Shown: piece after piece, positions 36,565 through 50,729 of the stretch
Position numbering within the stretch: position 1 is the first letter of the stretch
Layout: each line of letters opens with the position of its first letter
From: Sycobia sp. Sy_11
Lineage: Eukaryota > Arthropoda > Insecta > Hymenoptera > Epichrysomallidae
Length of the DNA stretch: 64,000 bases
Assembly (NCBI GenBank): GCA_018907035.1
Contig: JACCIC010000005.1
Coordinates: 2,118,501 to 2,182,500 of the forward strand
Direction of reading: 5' to 3'
Translations under genes and position numbers: made by a program
Notes under the pieces: model-generated
What the model was told of the DNA's origin: nothing
The model's database searches: none
The model's input: the letters and a program-made list of their open reading frames with translations, nothing else

Positions 36565-36901
36565 CCGGGCGGGACTTCTTGTTTTGGCCGATATATATAT
36601 ATATATATATATCTATATAAATATATCACCTCGTCACCCGAGCGAGTTCGCCCGTCATTCGAGCTGGCGGCACGGAGCAATCGTAACGCTCGAGGAGTCG
36701 TCCGTGTTTATTTTTTCTTCTTTTTTGTTTTTGTTTTTGTTTTTATTTTTTTACTAAAAACGAATGAAAAAAAATTTCTGTTTGAACGTTTTCTTTTCTT
36801 TTCCTTGGCCTTTTGCCCTTTTCTCACGCTCACTTTGTCTGTATACGGATTTATCGAGAGCGGGTCGCGCACTGCCGCCGCGGCGCGCCTCCTAGCCGGC
36901 G

Positions 36902-36954
<53 letters not shown>

Positions 36955-37400
36955 TATATAAGTATGTGTGTATCTATATATGTCGGGCCTTCGGTCGACG
37001 CGCCGTCTCTCGCCTCGACACTGCCCCGCGCGCGCGCACTCGCTAAGCCAGCCGAATACGCGGCTCGCCAGCTTTATAACGGGCTCCTCGCCCTCCCCCC
37101 CTCCCCCCTCCACCCCCGCTCCCGGGACCGAGCTCACTGCTCCGCTGCCACCTCCTCCTGCTCTTCTTCTCCTTCTGCCTCGCCCTCTGCCTCCGCGTCT
37201 TTCTCCGACCGTTCCTCTTCTTCTCCTCCTCCTCCTCCTCCTCCTCCTTCTTCTTCTTCTACCCCTTCTCCTTCTTCTGCTTCCTCGTTCGCCTTTAGTC
37301 CTTCGCCACCTATTTTGCGCTCTGTTCCGCTCTTACGCGGGGGGCTTCGGTAGCTCTATTTTCTTCGTCGTACGGTTTCCCTTAGGCTCGCGGGGATAGT
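36565..37400 (-). promoter_or_regulatory. Upstream region of the CLIP protease gene
   Basis: The sequence 5' of the signal-peptide exon (higher coordinates) starts with a (TA)n tract at 36591-36611, only 27 bp before the ATG, and another at 36904-36951. Beyond these lies a polypyrimidine stretch on the plus strand (about 37080-37290) with C-runs at 37091-37123. The transcription start was not located. Composition and position suggest a promoter or 5' UTR. Confidence 0.4.
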
Positions 37401-40015
37401 CCTCGATAAAGGACCGTTTTTGGGGGGGGGGGATAGAATTTTCGTTTTCTTCGTTTCTCAATTCTGAAGATAGAGGCATTTTAGCCACCCCCCCTCGTTC
37501 TGCATCATTCTTAGAGCGAAAAAGAATGTTAGTGGGGTATAATCGCGACATTTTTTATAGTATGGGTCCACTAAATTGTAGGGTTAGTGAGCGATACGTA
37601 GGGGTTCTTCCGATGGTTAGAAATCTTTTGTTTTACGTAAACAATTATGTAATTAAATTATCTCGTTTTTTTGCTTTTTTTTTGGTATATGGTATGATTG
37701 GAATTGAAAGGACGCTTTCTTAATATTTTACATTGTTGACTGGCTTTCGGGCTTAAGAAATTCCGTGCCGAATTTCGAGTGGATCTATCGATAACTGTAT
37801 AGTATTGGTATTCCGCTAATGTTAAAAACAGGATTTTTTATCAGCCGTATCGACAGCCAGCATTATGAATTGCTTTTTTTTCCTTTTTTTTTTTTTTAAA
37901 CGCGTATATAATTGTTTTTCAATAGTTTGCCAATAAATGCATTTTTTTTTCTCATAACAGGATATTTTTTTACTGATTCATTTTTCAGAATTTTCGAAAA
38001 ATGACCCGTAATTATAGGCTGATTCAATTGCTCTACCAATTTCAGCTTATCAAGTTCTCTGTAAAATACAAGCTTACGTTAATTTCTCTAATTTCTCCGT
38101 CATGTCTAAAGAATCGCGCGCTATAATTTGCTCATAGAGTTCTCTTTGTAGGAATTGTCGAATATTGAAAAATTTTCTTCTTTTTACAATAAAGTCAACA
38201 CGCACTTGTAAATTAAAACGATAATGATAGCCTGTTGTGATTATAATCTTACAGAGTAAAATCTTCGAAAGAACAATTTTGAAAGCAAGAAGAGATAATT
38301 TAAAATTAATTTTATTCCTGAAATTGCAAAATAAAATAAAAAAAGTCTCTTTTCTTAAGACCGACAGTTCCGAAAAACGAACAAAAACAAAATCGCTCGA
38401 AACTGTCCTGCGTTTGACGTTACCCCGCAATCTACGTATAACACTGGCCGACAAACTTAACGCACAAAATCACAATAATCCAGCGCCTGTAGCCGAATCG
38501 AATAAAACAATGAACTATTCCGGAGTCTCGAAATGTTCCACTTGTCATACGGGGGCGACGACGCGCCGATCGATTTGACGGGATTTGCCAATGATTGATT
38601 ATGCAAATTCGCGCCGACAAGACGAACGGGATTACAAGGTAGGTGCGTATAGTTATATACTAGTTGTACCAGAATTCTGACGTTCCTTGAATATCTAAAC
38701 TTATCTTACGTTTATATTTGAATTTTTTTCTCCCCCCCCCCTCCTTCACAATATATTTGGGAGCGTACGTATCGAGCTCGTAAAAGTAACGGGATGGTAT
38801 TGAAATGTAAACATTTTTTTCTCTCTCTCTCTTTCTTTTTTTAAGTAGTTCGGCTCGAGTGCGAAGTTTGGAATTCTTAATTTTTTCGAGTTTCATTTAT
38901 AATTCAAATATATTATTGTTTTTTCTTCTCGAGAATATAATGTTCAATTTTTTACAAAATTTTTTTAAAACATCATTCTTTGCAAGTTTTTTTTTCTTTT
39001 TTTTTTTTTAATGAAGAATATTTTTTTAGAATCGTTTTAAAAGATTTTGCTTGCGTTCTGGGCGCGGTAAAGTACGATTGCAATTTTTCAAGAACAAAAT
39101 CGAATTTAATTTTAAAGAAAATGGGTGTTAGCTTCAAGATAATCATGTATGTAGCCTAACTTTTCAATTAAACACTTGTGGAATATAATTTTTTGATGTT
39201 TTTTGAAAGGCCGCTGTGAAACCGCGATTACCATACTCATAGTTATAATGCAAAATATTTGATACAATTTATTTATTTTTACGATGCAAGATATAAAATT
39301 CTTGGGTAAAAAAATGAAATATTCATGACCGAAACTGCATTTGGCTAAAAATTTCCTTTTTACCAATTCATAATTTCTCAAATATTAAATATAATATGCT
39401 AAATCATTATTTTGAAATTTTACATATTTATGAGGGCATTATCAAATAATTTGAATAATTTCGTAATATCTTAAAATATCAACGAGTTTTTTTTTATGAT
39501 TAGGGCAGTGTCTTGGGAAAGGAAAACTGTGTTTACGTAAATCAGAACTGATAAGTTTGCCGCCCGAAATGCAAGTGAACGATGTAACCGTATTAATGAT
39601 GTCTAAATCGACTTTAAAACCCTTTCAACCTCTAATTGGAAATGATGAAAAAATTTAAAATAAACTATAAGACCGATAAAAATATGTATTAATTTAATTA
39701 AAAACAGTCGAAATAAGTACAATTTTTAATATTAATTTACTATAGGTCAATAAAAATATAATCTTATGTTTTAGGGAAATTTATTTTAAATATGGGTGGG
39801 TTATTAAAGAGCACTGTTCAAAATAGGTAAAAATGTATTTAAAGGTTATAATAATTAAAGAACAGCTTACTTTTTTACTTAGATACAAAAAATCAAGCAT
39901 TTTTCCAATTTACTGTAAGATTGATAAAAATATTTATTAAAATAAAATGAACTGTAACATGATTTTTGTGTACTTACATTCGATAAGTTTAATCTTCTAT
40001 TTATTATGATACTTC
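37401..40015. other. Intergenic DNA, no gene seen
   Basis: AT-rich stretch with long homopolymer T and A tracts (for example about 37865-37900 and 38993-39010) and a G-run at about 37421-37431. ORFs occur on both strands over the same bases and resemble no family. Confidence 0.5.

Positions 40016-40016
<1 letters not shown>

Positions 40017-40067
<51 letters not shown>
40017..40067. repeat. (TTA)n trinucleotide microsatellite
   Basis: Seventeen or so TTA/ATT units in a row, in intergenic DNA. Confidence 0.95.
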
Positions 40068-40461
40068 GGTATTCTTATTTAATTGAAGCATAGAGAATAT
40101 TGAGCACAATACCGATTGATATCGATAAAATATTGAACGATGATCGCACATTCTATATTTTAAAAGAGATGGTACGCCTTTGCCGAATGCAATATTCGTA
40201 GTTATAAGGTAAAGAAAAGAAACCATGATCCAGCTATATAGTCGAGAGAAAATGAGGGGGAAAAGGCTTATTTGAGATAAAAGCAGGAAAAGATAAGATG
40301 TTCTTTATTGTACCAGCATAAGCATATGTAAATTTATGCCAGAGTATATAAATTGCTTAAAGAGCCCGCGCTTAACGCTACAAGGATTCATTGGTCAGAA
40401 ATGACTTTTACAATTCGCACAGCTGTGAATGTAGATTCTCTCTTTCTCTCTCTCCCCTTCC

Positions 40462-40514
<53 letters not shown>

Positions 40515-40730
40515 CTTACAGTTTTAACGACTTTTCCGTTCGCGACACGGCGCGGCATACTGGAATAATCTATACATAAGCGCGCCGACGAAACGTACAC
40601 CGGCCCATCGCGTCGTCCCCGTGATTTATTTACAGTTGCAAATGACGCGATTTTTTTCGCGCGATGCGTCGACGCGCGTTTGGCTGCTCAGTACGGGGAG
40701 CTCTCCCGCGGCGGCCTAGTGTTTCTGCTC

Positions 40731-40780
<50 letters not shown>

Positions 40781-40892
40781 CATATACATACATATACATA
40801 CACATACCTATATATACATAAGACTATTCGCGCATATTTCCGTAAACAAAGCGGCCCGAACAGGTTGATCGACCCGCGTGTACGATAAGAGT

Positions 40893-40933
<41 letters not shown>

Positions 40934-41253
40934 CAAGTCCCGCGGCGGGGCGAATTAGCATTTTTACGAATTACTACCGAGCGCGCGGGAGAGCGCGGCT
41001 GCGATCCTTCGCGCTCTCGGCTTTCTTCTCGGGCACGTCAAGGGGAGATACTCGTAATTTCTCTCTTTCTCTCTCTCTCTCTCTCTGTTTCTCTTACAGG
41101 AGGCAGGGGGAGAGCGGTAACGTCGCAGGAGGGCATTAACATACCCGAGCGGAGGACCGTGGCCTTGGAGGCTTTGCGCGCGCGCGTGCTTTACAGCCGC
41201 GGCCGTGAACTTGTGCGTGAGGACTCCCTGCGCGAGAGCGCGTCTTGAACGAT

Positions 41254-41301
<48 letters not shown>

Positions 41302-42580
41302 CGGGGGAGACGGAGTAAGGGGTAGAGAGGGAAGTTTCGCGAGAAGATGCAGCTGTCAGGTTACGCGCTCGAGCCAAGACTTGGCTTATCTCTGACGTAA
41401 ACGATGCGCCGCTGCCGTCGCCGCCACCGCCGCGCTCTCCGTTAAAAGGGGGGGGGGGCGTGCGTGCGCGTATGCATAAATCCCGAGTTTGGCAATGACT
41501 GACACTCGGTGCCGGGATTAACATTTAAAAAGGGTTCTCGTGTATTTCGAGCCGAAAAGATGAAAAAAAATTTTCACGAGAATTTTCGAATTTGATATCG
41601 ATGTTTTACCGTAAGCTTTCATTATACACGCGCGTCTTACGTAAGTAAGCTGCGTGTTAATTTATTTGCATGTTATAATTGTACCATTTGGCGCGATTTG
41701 TTAAAATTAACAATTCTATAGTAATTGCTGTCGCTATTATTTCCTTTCTTCTAAATTGCATAATGCAACAGTGAAATTTTTTTTTTATTTTTTTTTTTTT
41801 TTTTTTTTATTTAGAATTTATTTATTTTTCTCTAGAATAGCATTATATCAAACGAACGATTTATTTGGCCATGAATAAAACTATCCTACTGTTTTTAATG
41901 AGCGAAAATCGTTTTGAATAAATATTTTTTTAAATCATCCATTTATTTGCCTTGAATAAATATTTTATCGTCGCTATTCTGCCGAACGTTTTATTGAAAA
42001 GCCACGACGTTGCCTCAGCGCCGCAGCTCATTTGCAAACGCAAAATATTAGCCCCAAGGAGAAAGTTCCTTTTGTTATCGTATACATTCGCGTTTTGATC
42101 AATGAGAGCTTGCTCGTTCGATGTTTTCGAGCGAAACTCCAGCGGTCCGCGGCTACGTCTGACCAATGCGCATCACTATCTACTCAGCCGTGCTTTTTAT
42201 TGCTCCCACGTCCCTTATCGGAAATAACACTTTGGTCGCGATATTTCGAAATATTTTCTTTTCACGCCCAGTACGTTTTGGTCTTTTAAACATATATCCT
42301 TTCGCGTATGTATATATATGTATATAATTCGAATTTTTTTCGCGTAATTATAAAGTCGAACATAGGCACCGCGGGACAACCTGTTACACGAGCATCCACC
42401 TCTCATGTGCCAGGTACTACGTTTTACATAACGAGGTGGATTCAATTAGCCCAAAATTATCGGGTCGTAACCTTTTTTATTCGGACGGCCCGGACCCAGG
42501 AGGAAGATGGAAAAAAAGGGCGGATGACCGATAAATGGGAATTCTGCCAAGCTCGTCAAACCGGACTTCACGTGTATATA

Positions 42581-42631
<51 letters not shown>

Positions 42632-44318
42632 GTATATATATACATATACGCATATATGTTGTGAGAAGAAAAAGGATTTTGCTCTTAATGAGCTTCGCAG
42701 CTATATATATCCATATATATATCCTGATAAAATAAACTACTATTTAAACTAAAACAATGATATAAGTTTGCTTATCAATCATTCTGTGTTGAAATCCATT
42801 TTTTTTTCTGCAATTAATGATACAAAAATATAACATGATGATTATTCGCGAAAGTATGTTATATATAAATATAACGAAGTTTTTTAAACGATACACAACG
42901 AACTGTTCATCATGATACACAGCGAACTGAATTCTCAGTTATTCAAATATGTAACTTCGTAGCCGTTTATCTAAATCAATTTCCGCCAATTAATCCAGGA
43001 ATCCAAGCTACACCTCAGTGGGAATCGATCATTAGTCATTGTAATATCGAATATCGTCCAAAAACATCGTTATCGTTAAACTTTGTTGCTCGGGCGCGTG
43101 CGACAAATTTCGAATGCCGTGGCAAAAATCGGCGTCCCATTCTCGTGTCTTCGTTTGGTGACATCGTCGGTAGAATGGAAGTGGACGGGAGGAGGAGGAG
43201 GGGGGGGGGACAGTAGGCTTTACCGTTTGAACCGGATTACCATCGAGGGGTTCGCTCGATTCGGCGCCGAGGATTCTCTAGAAATTCGAACAATATACGC
43301 GCGCGACGTTCGCCACTTGTTCCCCCGAGGGACTCGCGTGTACGCGCGAGCGAAGGCGGTGTCACTGAACCCCGGAGAGCCATCAAACGCAGGTTTTTGA
43401 CGTTCGTGCGATACAGCAATGTTTAAGAATCAGTAATATTTCGAATGTATATGTATGACGATTTTTGTTTTTTTTTTTTTTGTCGAAAAATCAATCATTT
43501 ATGATGTTGCTTTGACATATAACGGTATATATATATATAACTAGTGCTCTTAGCTGACTCGCGAAATAAACCCACAGTCAGCTTCATGTTACGGGTGGGG
43601 GGGGGGGGAGGAATTCGTTTTGATTTGTGCTATTTTAACGGGGCGCTCGAAAACTAGTGCTGGCTCTCGTGTATAGAATTCCGAGCTCGCTCTTATTTTA
43701 TATCTTCGATCTCGTATTTACATATTTATAGATGATCGTTCAGTTTGACGATGCAAATTTTTATTTTATACTCTTATCGATACACTAGACAATTCACTTA
43801 TGTATACACAAGCTCACGCGCCGTTAATCATTGAAGCAATTGTACATTGTATTGCAATAGCCTATTTTTGTCGCGTCTTTAACTGAAGGGCAAAGAAAGC
43901 GAAAATACGTAATCGGCGCGTGATCCGAATATCATAACGAATTCTCATGCTGAGATAATACTCTCGCAATTACAATTTTAAGAAAAAATTGAATTCTTTT
44001 CCAATCAGAGCTGTGTGTGGAATCGAATGAATTCCGTATTGACTTTGGAAGCTGTTCCGTTAAAGCTGGAATTTTGGCACTGACTTCCTTCAAAATTCGA
44101 ATTGGAAGCTTTTCCGTTAAAAGTAGATTTGGATTCGATTATCGTCAGTATTTGAGTTGAAACGTTTTCCTTTAAAAAAAATGGAATTGGAATGGTCATC
44201 ACTGAAAATTTAAATTGATTCTCCATTTACAATTCGAGTTCGATACAGTATTATCCTAATATGTGGATATATTTATAGAAAATCATTCCTTTGCTCTCGT
44301 TGACTATAAAATTGAATC

Positions 44319-44362
<44 letters not shown>

Positions 44363-44658
44363 TTGTACTTTTTGAAATTAGAATTTGAGAGATCAATAAA
44401 TTCCCGAGATCCAGGGTTCCTTATTGGTTTAACAATGATAAATCTGTCAATAGCTCAATATTTACGAAATTTCTGTATTCGTATTAATTTTCATGTATAC
44501 AAATATATAAGAAAAGGTTAATAACTTTTAAAATTCGGTCGAGAATACACATCAGTCCGATCCTGTGAGCTCCCGTCGACTCTCGACTCTGGCCAATTAT
44601 CGGGCGAATTTCGCCCGGGGGGCCCATCAGAGTCGCTTCGCCGCGGGGCAAACTTATC

Positions 44659-44689
<31 letters not shown>

Positions 44690-44923
44690 CTTTCACTCTG
44701 CCAAAACGCGAAGCTGTCATAAATAATATACCGAAGTCACGCGGGCCACTGGCCCCGCCAAGGTCGCAGGCTTCGCTCTTCTCCACCTCCTCCTCCTCCT
44801 GCTCCTCCACCTCTTTGGCTCGGTTGCGCTCGCTCGTTCTATCTCCTTCCCCCTCGGCTCTCTCCTCGTTTTCATTTTCGCTCCTTGTTCCTCTTTTTTT
44901 TGTACCGCTACTCATCTCCCCTG

Positions 44924-44958
<35 letters not shown>

Positions 44959-47900
44959 TCGGGCTGTCCGTCTCCGTCTCGACTCCGACAAAGTGGACAC
45001 CGATGCCGGTATGTCGGTATTGGCCATCTTCCTCCTGCGCCATTAAGATCGGCGACGATATGCGGATTGCATCGAATATATATATTGACCGGGTGTATGG
45101 AGCGTACTCTCTATACTGATGCGTTTCCGTTGAATGTGCGCGCGTGTGCGTGTGTGTATGTTAGTAGGTGCATGTGTGTGCGTGTGTGTAAAAGAGAGAG
45201 GGAGAGAGAAACGAGAAAGAGAGAAGGAAGGTATAGAGATGCAGATGGTTTTTTTTTCGTTTATTTTTTCCGTTTATTTTTTTTTCACTTTGATCGTTCT
45301 CTTTTCTTCCCTCGCAGTCTGTGTGTTTTTTCGGATTGATTAATGGTACTCGATTTTGAGAGTTGATAAATCCGTATGGATATTGTAATTAATTTAGCTA
45401 TTCTTAGAGATTTTAGGGGTACTTCAACCGGTAGCACAAGAATCAATTATAAATATATGCGCGATTGTTTCGTACAATTTTAACGATTACAATGATAAAG
45501 GAGGATCGACCGTTTTTCTTGATCATAATGGACAAGAAAAATTTACGAAGTTTACGACGTAAGGTGCTCTTAAATGATGTAGAGTAATTAGAATATCGAT
45601 TCGATATTGGAAAACTGCGAGAAGCTCGAATTCTGCGATGACAATGAAAAATCGATGGACTATCGAAATTCTAAGGTAGTACATTTATTCAAAGTATACA
45701 GTGCGTGACAAAAATATACGGCTAGATAATGTTATCCTCTTTACATTATGTAAGCCTGTAATATATATATATACACGACTAATCAGACATTAATTCTTAC
45801 GTGACAATACCGTAATTACATTTCACGTCCGAATGTAATTATTGTTTATATTTGCTAATGAACACTACATTTTTCATTGTGTGCAAAGAACAAAAGTATT
45901 TGCATTATTGAGCGCGGATTGAAACGCGCGATCCGAGGGAATTCCAACCGAAACGAGTCAATGTGTTAGTCGCGAGTCGCGCCTATAATTTTAATATACC
46001 AAAGTCACCTCTGAATCTGGATTGAAAAGGACTCCGTTCGTCGCCTACGTTCTACAGCAACGTGTCATTGATTTTCATTCTGTCTTCGACAATGCAAAAG
46101 CAGAAATGAATAAATATGATTTAAAATCTCCGCAAGGATGTTTGTTATATGATTCACTGAAAATATCTTTGAAGTATGAGCGTCTTTGCATTTGCGGCGT
46201 TGTGGTGAAATTTGACGGATAATTTCGTGGTAAAGCTTGGCGATAAATCCAAGGAACCAAAATAAAGTTTAAACAATGAATTCTTATCGATATTGTTTTT
46301 ATTTATATTATTTTCATTGATTGATTCGTAGTCGCATTGCTCATAATTGAGTATCAATAACTATGCTCTTTTTACATATACAAAAGTACTATTTACTTAG
46401 ATTAGACCGAGTGTCTAATGGCGTGAATAAGTGAAGAATAAGGGATAGAAATCCATGTAAAATCTTGTCTATACCAAACATGAATACTGGGCTGTAAGCT
46501 TCCAGCCTAAGCTATTCGAGTATCTGTAATTTTCTCAATTTATAAATTAAAATATGTCGATATTGTCATGCATAAGGATCGGGATGTGGAAATTTTATCA
46601 TCACCAATAAATTTGATATTATTACCGCACTATTCTTTGCGCGAGTACTTCAGTTGTATTATTGCCAAACTTGAAATTTTTTTTTCGCTCGCTTTCGACG
46701 CGGCTGCTCAGGCCGGTCCAGACAAAAAAGCCCCGGAAGGGCACTGCATTCAGCTCGTCGACGCGTGAGCCGAGCAGAGAATAAAACGATACATAGCATC
46801 GAATTATTCGTTAAAATCTGATTCTAGGTCGCCATGCTCGTTACGAAGATAGCTTAGATGGCATAATTTAAGAATATTCGCGCTACAAGAGCCTTACAAC
46901 CCGATTTATCATCGTACCTCGGAGAATTAGCGAACGCGTCGGTTTACCTAGCGAACAGTTATTTCCCGTTCATTGGCAAGAAAAAAAACATATTTTTGAC
47001 ATTCAATAAAATTTATACCTCATTCGATAAAGTCTATTGTCGCATACTTATTTTCAAGGAGCGGTCGTAAAATGTGCTTGATGTGATGCAATGGTTTTTG
47101 AAAAACAATCCAACGTTTATAAAATTGTTTAATTATTTAAATATGTTTCATCGAACGTATAGAAATGCATCGTCTTTTAATTATTCTTGTTTTTTAGGCG
47201 TTTAAATATTTAGTTAAATGAAATATTATAATGAATTTTTTAGTATTATTATGCGAAGCCTTCACAATTTGATCGCTTAAATGATTTTTTAAAGGCTTTT
47301 CATATGATCAATTCTGTTGCTTTCTGTGTTACACGCAAGATTTTATGTTCCTCTCGTAATTTTTTTTTTTTTTATATAAAGACAGGGTTTTTGACATCTC
47401 TGACACGAGAGGTCATTGCTCTGGGCATAATATTGAACAGCAGAAAAAAATATAAAAATTAAACACAAGGTAAAATTTATACATCTGTCGGTAGTGAATC
47501 TATGGTGAATCGCGTGAAGCGATTTATATGAAAAATTTATTTATCCATAGCTTATATCGCAAAATTAATTATCGGTCATACTCCAAATTCTAGTGTTAAT
47601 TAGCTGCATTCGAGCAGCAATGCTATAATAATAATTATTTTTTTGAATGACGTGCAAACGAAATAAGAAAAAAGTACTAAGTATTATAAAAAAAGGCTCT
47701 GTATAGTGGATATTCAATTTCTTTCGCCAAACACTGACGCGCGGAATTGTAAAACTGTCGAATTTAATAACAGGCATTCACTGTGCGTTGTATGACGGTT
47801 TAACGAGAATCCATATTATCAATGCACACGGCACGGTACTTTATTATTTCAGAAATCGAGTTTCTTTCCCATTTCGTGTTCAATCGACGCGAGAACAATA

Positions 47901-48840
47901 ATGGACAGGGAAAATAAGAGGAAGGCGATGTAATAAGGAGAAAAAAAAATTTTATCAGCCCAAAAACTTCTCAAACGTCGATTCCGCGCAAAATTCCCGT
48001 CCGTCGTTTCGTTCATTTCGTTTCACGCGTATCGAAAGAAATCGAGAGACAGTCCCGTTTCTTTGAAAGATCGATCGTCGATCGACGGATGAACGAGTCC
48101 TTTTTGATAGCATATCGTGCCTTGTATATCTCGCAACGAGCGTTCGGCTCCTCTCGAAATCTCGCCCTTCGTTCGCTTCATTACGGGCATCGGGGAATTA
48201 CCGGAGGTACTCAACGCGCGCGCGTGCACGCGCATAAATGGTTCGACTCGATCGCTGGTTCGCGCAATTCTACGAGGAAGCACTAGTGGGATGGAAGCAC
48301 TCCTCCCCCCCCCCCCTATCTCGACGATTTCCTCGCGAGCTGCCGACGCGCGGCCCACAGCCTTGGTGGGGGGAGGGAGGGCTTTCCTCCCTCGAGCCAT
48401 TCGTTTATGCCGCGAGCACGCGCGCGGGCCTCTCCACCTCTCTGATGTGTACCGCGCGCGTGACGAGCAGCGCCGTGGTATACGCACCCCGCATCCGGCG
48501 GAACTGGTTTTCCGCGCAGAGGATCGGTAGCGAAACGAAAGGGAGGAATAGAGAAAAAAATAAATAAACCAATAAATAAAAACCGAACCGTGAGTCGCGC
48601 GTGCGCGCGTGTCCAGCTTCTTGTAAGTGAACGCGTTTCCCGCCTCATACCCGGCCCTTCCGCTCGTCGGACGTTAATGCATCGTGGCTCAATGGAAAAT
48701 CCATTGTGCGTAGAAAGAGCTACGCGTGCATCCCTTTTTCCGTCGCCGATCGAGCTGGAACGAGGGGAAGTGCGATCAATGAAGAGGCGGCTTTGCAGGG
48801 GGGGTTGGGCTAAAAATGGCTGTGCCACCTCATTGTTTGG
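40068..48840. other. Microsatellite-rich intergenic DNA, no gene seen
   Basis: This 8.8 kb region has (TA)n tracts at about 40466-40509, 40734-40776, 42585-42626 and 44321-44360. It has (GA)n or (CT)n tracts at 40895-40930, 41256-41299 and 44927-44953, G-runs at about 41449-41458 and 43201-43210 and 43597-43609, and CpG-rich patches. Apparent ORFs are translations of repeats. A stretch at about 44040-44190 has three loose copies of a TTGGAAGC-TTCCGTTAAA-like unit. I found no exon with recognisable protein similarity and no RNA gene. Enhancers for the flanking genes may lie here. Confidence 0.5.
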
Positions 48841-48869
48841 AAGTGTATAAGTCAAGAAGAACTTCAACA

Positions 48870-50330
48870 GCTTCCAAAAGCAATATCGATAAGCTAAAAC
48901 GACTTCTCCAAGTCTATAGTTCGATATGCTCACAAGCAAGTAAAATAGGTGTGTTTAACATCAGTCTATAAACACTCTGAAAAATCGTCCGAGAATTTGA
49001 AGGCATGTCTTACTTATAGTTCTGTGTCCCAAGTTGATTGCGGATAGAACACTAAGGCATAAAAGGCTAGTCCATATTCGTAGTACTAGAACTTATATTG
49101 ATATTTCGTGGTATGCTTCAGTACAGAAAAACTGAATGCCAATTTCCAAGCATATAAGATTTAAAGCTTACTTTTACAATGTAAGTGGCGCGAAGATACC
49201 GCTCACCTCGGATGAATAATTTTGTACAATACGCACAATTAAATGACGAACACCAATTTATCGCTGATAGTTGGGAGTAACATGACTTCCTGGGTCGAAA
49301 AGCTCAGATACTTCTGACAATATAGAACGCTTTGTGGTTACTGAAGATGCTTGAACATGAAAAGCATTATCAATAGGACTCCATTGTAACTCAAGAGTCG
49401 TAACAGTTTTCTTTTCATTTAAGACTTTATAATCGTCATGGAAAATTAATACATTGAAATTTCTGTAATTTGCTGCGTATTTTTCCACAGATATATTCCA
49501 GCAAAACTAAGCACTTTAGTAATCTCATGATGTTCTTGTATATCTTCATCCAATATATCTCTGCCAGCTACGGAGTCATCAACGTAACTATTTCTGAGAA
49601 TAATTATAGATTCAATTTTATATGAATGTGTGACCAAGTTAGCTAATTCTTTTAAGCAAGCATTTGTCAAACATGGAGCTGATAGTGCTCCATATGTCAC
49701 AGGAAGTAAACGCCACACTTGAAGAAGTAAAAGTGGTTCACAGAAAAATACATATTTAAGAATATGTATTTTTCCAGCACTATTATACCAGCTAATAATA
49801 ATACCAGCGATGTCTTCCTGTAGCTTTAGACCAGGATATAAACATTCGTTTAACGAATTTCCTGCTTTATCCATTTGTGAACCATTAAAGACAAAGTTTT
49901 TTTGCTACCTACCTGCATGAATACTGGATAATGTGGCAAAAAGAATCAGTTATCAACTTCGAATTCAACTGATGGAAGAAGTTCCATATACCCAAGGTCC
50001 ATATATTCTTGCATAAAGGCATGGTAAGTGGTGCAAAGTTCAGGTTGTTGACGAAAACGACGTTCTAATCGCTTCATATAAGCTTTGTTAATTTTGTTTG
50101 TGTTCAAGTTCTTACGAATATAATTTATATAACTGCTACATTACTACACAGTACAACGAAAGAAGTCCAGTAGGAACCTAAGACCTTTTTCTTATACCTG
50201 CGTTTTATGACATCTCCGACACGTTTACCTGCAAGAAGGAGCGATACTTTTTCCAGAGGATTTTTCAGTATGACTACAAACGTCTAGAAAGTAACATCGC
50301 TGCAGTATTTCATTTACAAATAAAGATTGT
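48870..50330 (-). mobile_element. Decayed BEL/Pao LTR-retrotransposon pol fragment
   Basis: On the minus strand the stretch encodes broken pieces of a Pao-type reverse-transcriptase polyprotein in the correct order. A segment read from about 50090 to 49920 matches the start of the RT domain. The piece at 49874-49446 carries the RT palm region with a YVDD active-site motif (NSYVDDSVAG) and a FAGIYLWKN stretch. The piece at 49488-49258 contains LELQWSP and TKRSILSEVSELFDP, both typical of BEL/Pao between RT and RNase H. Stops and frame breaks separate the pieces. No LTRs, gag, integrase or target duplication were recognised, so this is a truncated, inactive relic. The outer borders are approximate. 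It lies between grainyhead and the CLIP protease. Confidence 0.8.
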
Positions 50331-50729
50331 TAATTTTCTAAAATATATTAATTATTAGCTTATATTGAACACTCTTCTGTATGTATATAATAAATAAAGA
50401 TATTTATAAAGAATAAAATTAGACAGTTTGAGCCTATGAACTTAGGCTGATTGGAAAAAGGCAGTTTAACTATGAAGCGACGATCAAAATTTCTACTTTG
50501 GAGGAATGTTTTCGCGGCTTTTTTTTATTTTTTGACTGAAATGGTATCATAAGGCCGATGATTCTCTTGGTACAGGACTGAGACTTTTCCTCAAGCCCGA
50601 AGAGTTTTTAGCCCTAGCCGATCGGACAGTTCGTTTGGCTCACCGAAATGTTTGAACATAGAAAATCAATAAAACGCATAATTTTAAACATAAAATTGTG
50701 CAATATATATACTATTTGAATATTTTGAT

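Noticed and set aside
40964..41524. 186-codon minus ORF with a Ser-Leu repeat
   Set aside because: Driven by a (GA)n tract and low-complexity DNA; no recognisable domain.
44484..45339. ORFs on both strands with Arg-Glu or Ser-Leu repeats
   Set aside because: Simple-sequence translation of (CT)n and (GA)n tracts; opposite strands are equally open.
48117..48939. Several overlapping GC-rich ORFs on both strands
   Set aside because: CpG-rich DNA has few stop codons, so open frames are expected by chance. No similarity or splice support was found.
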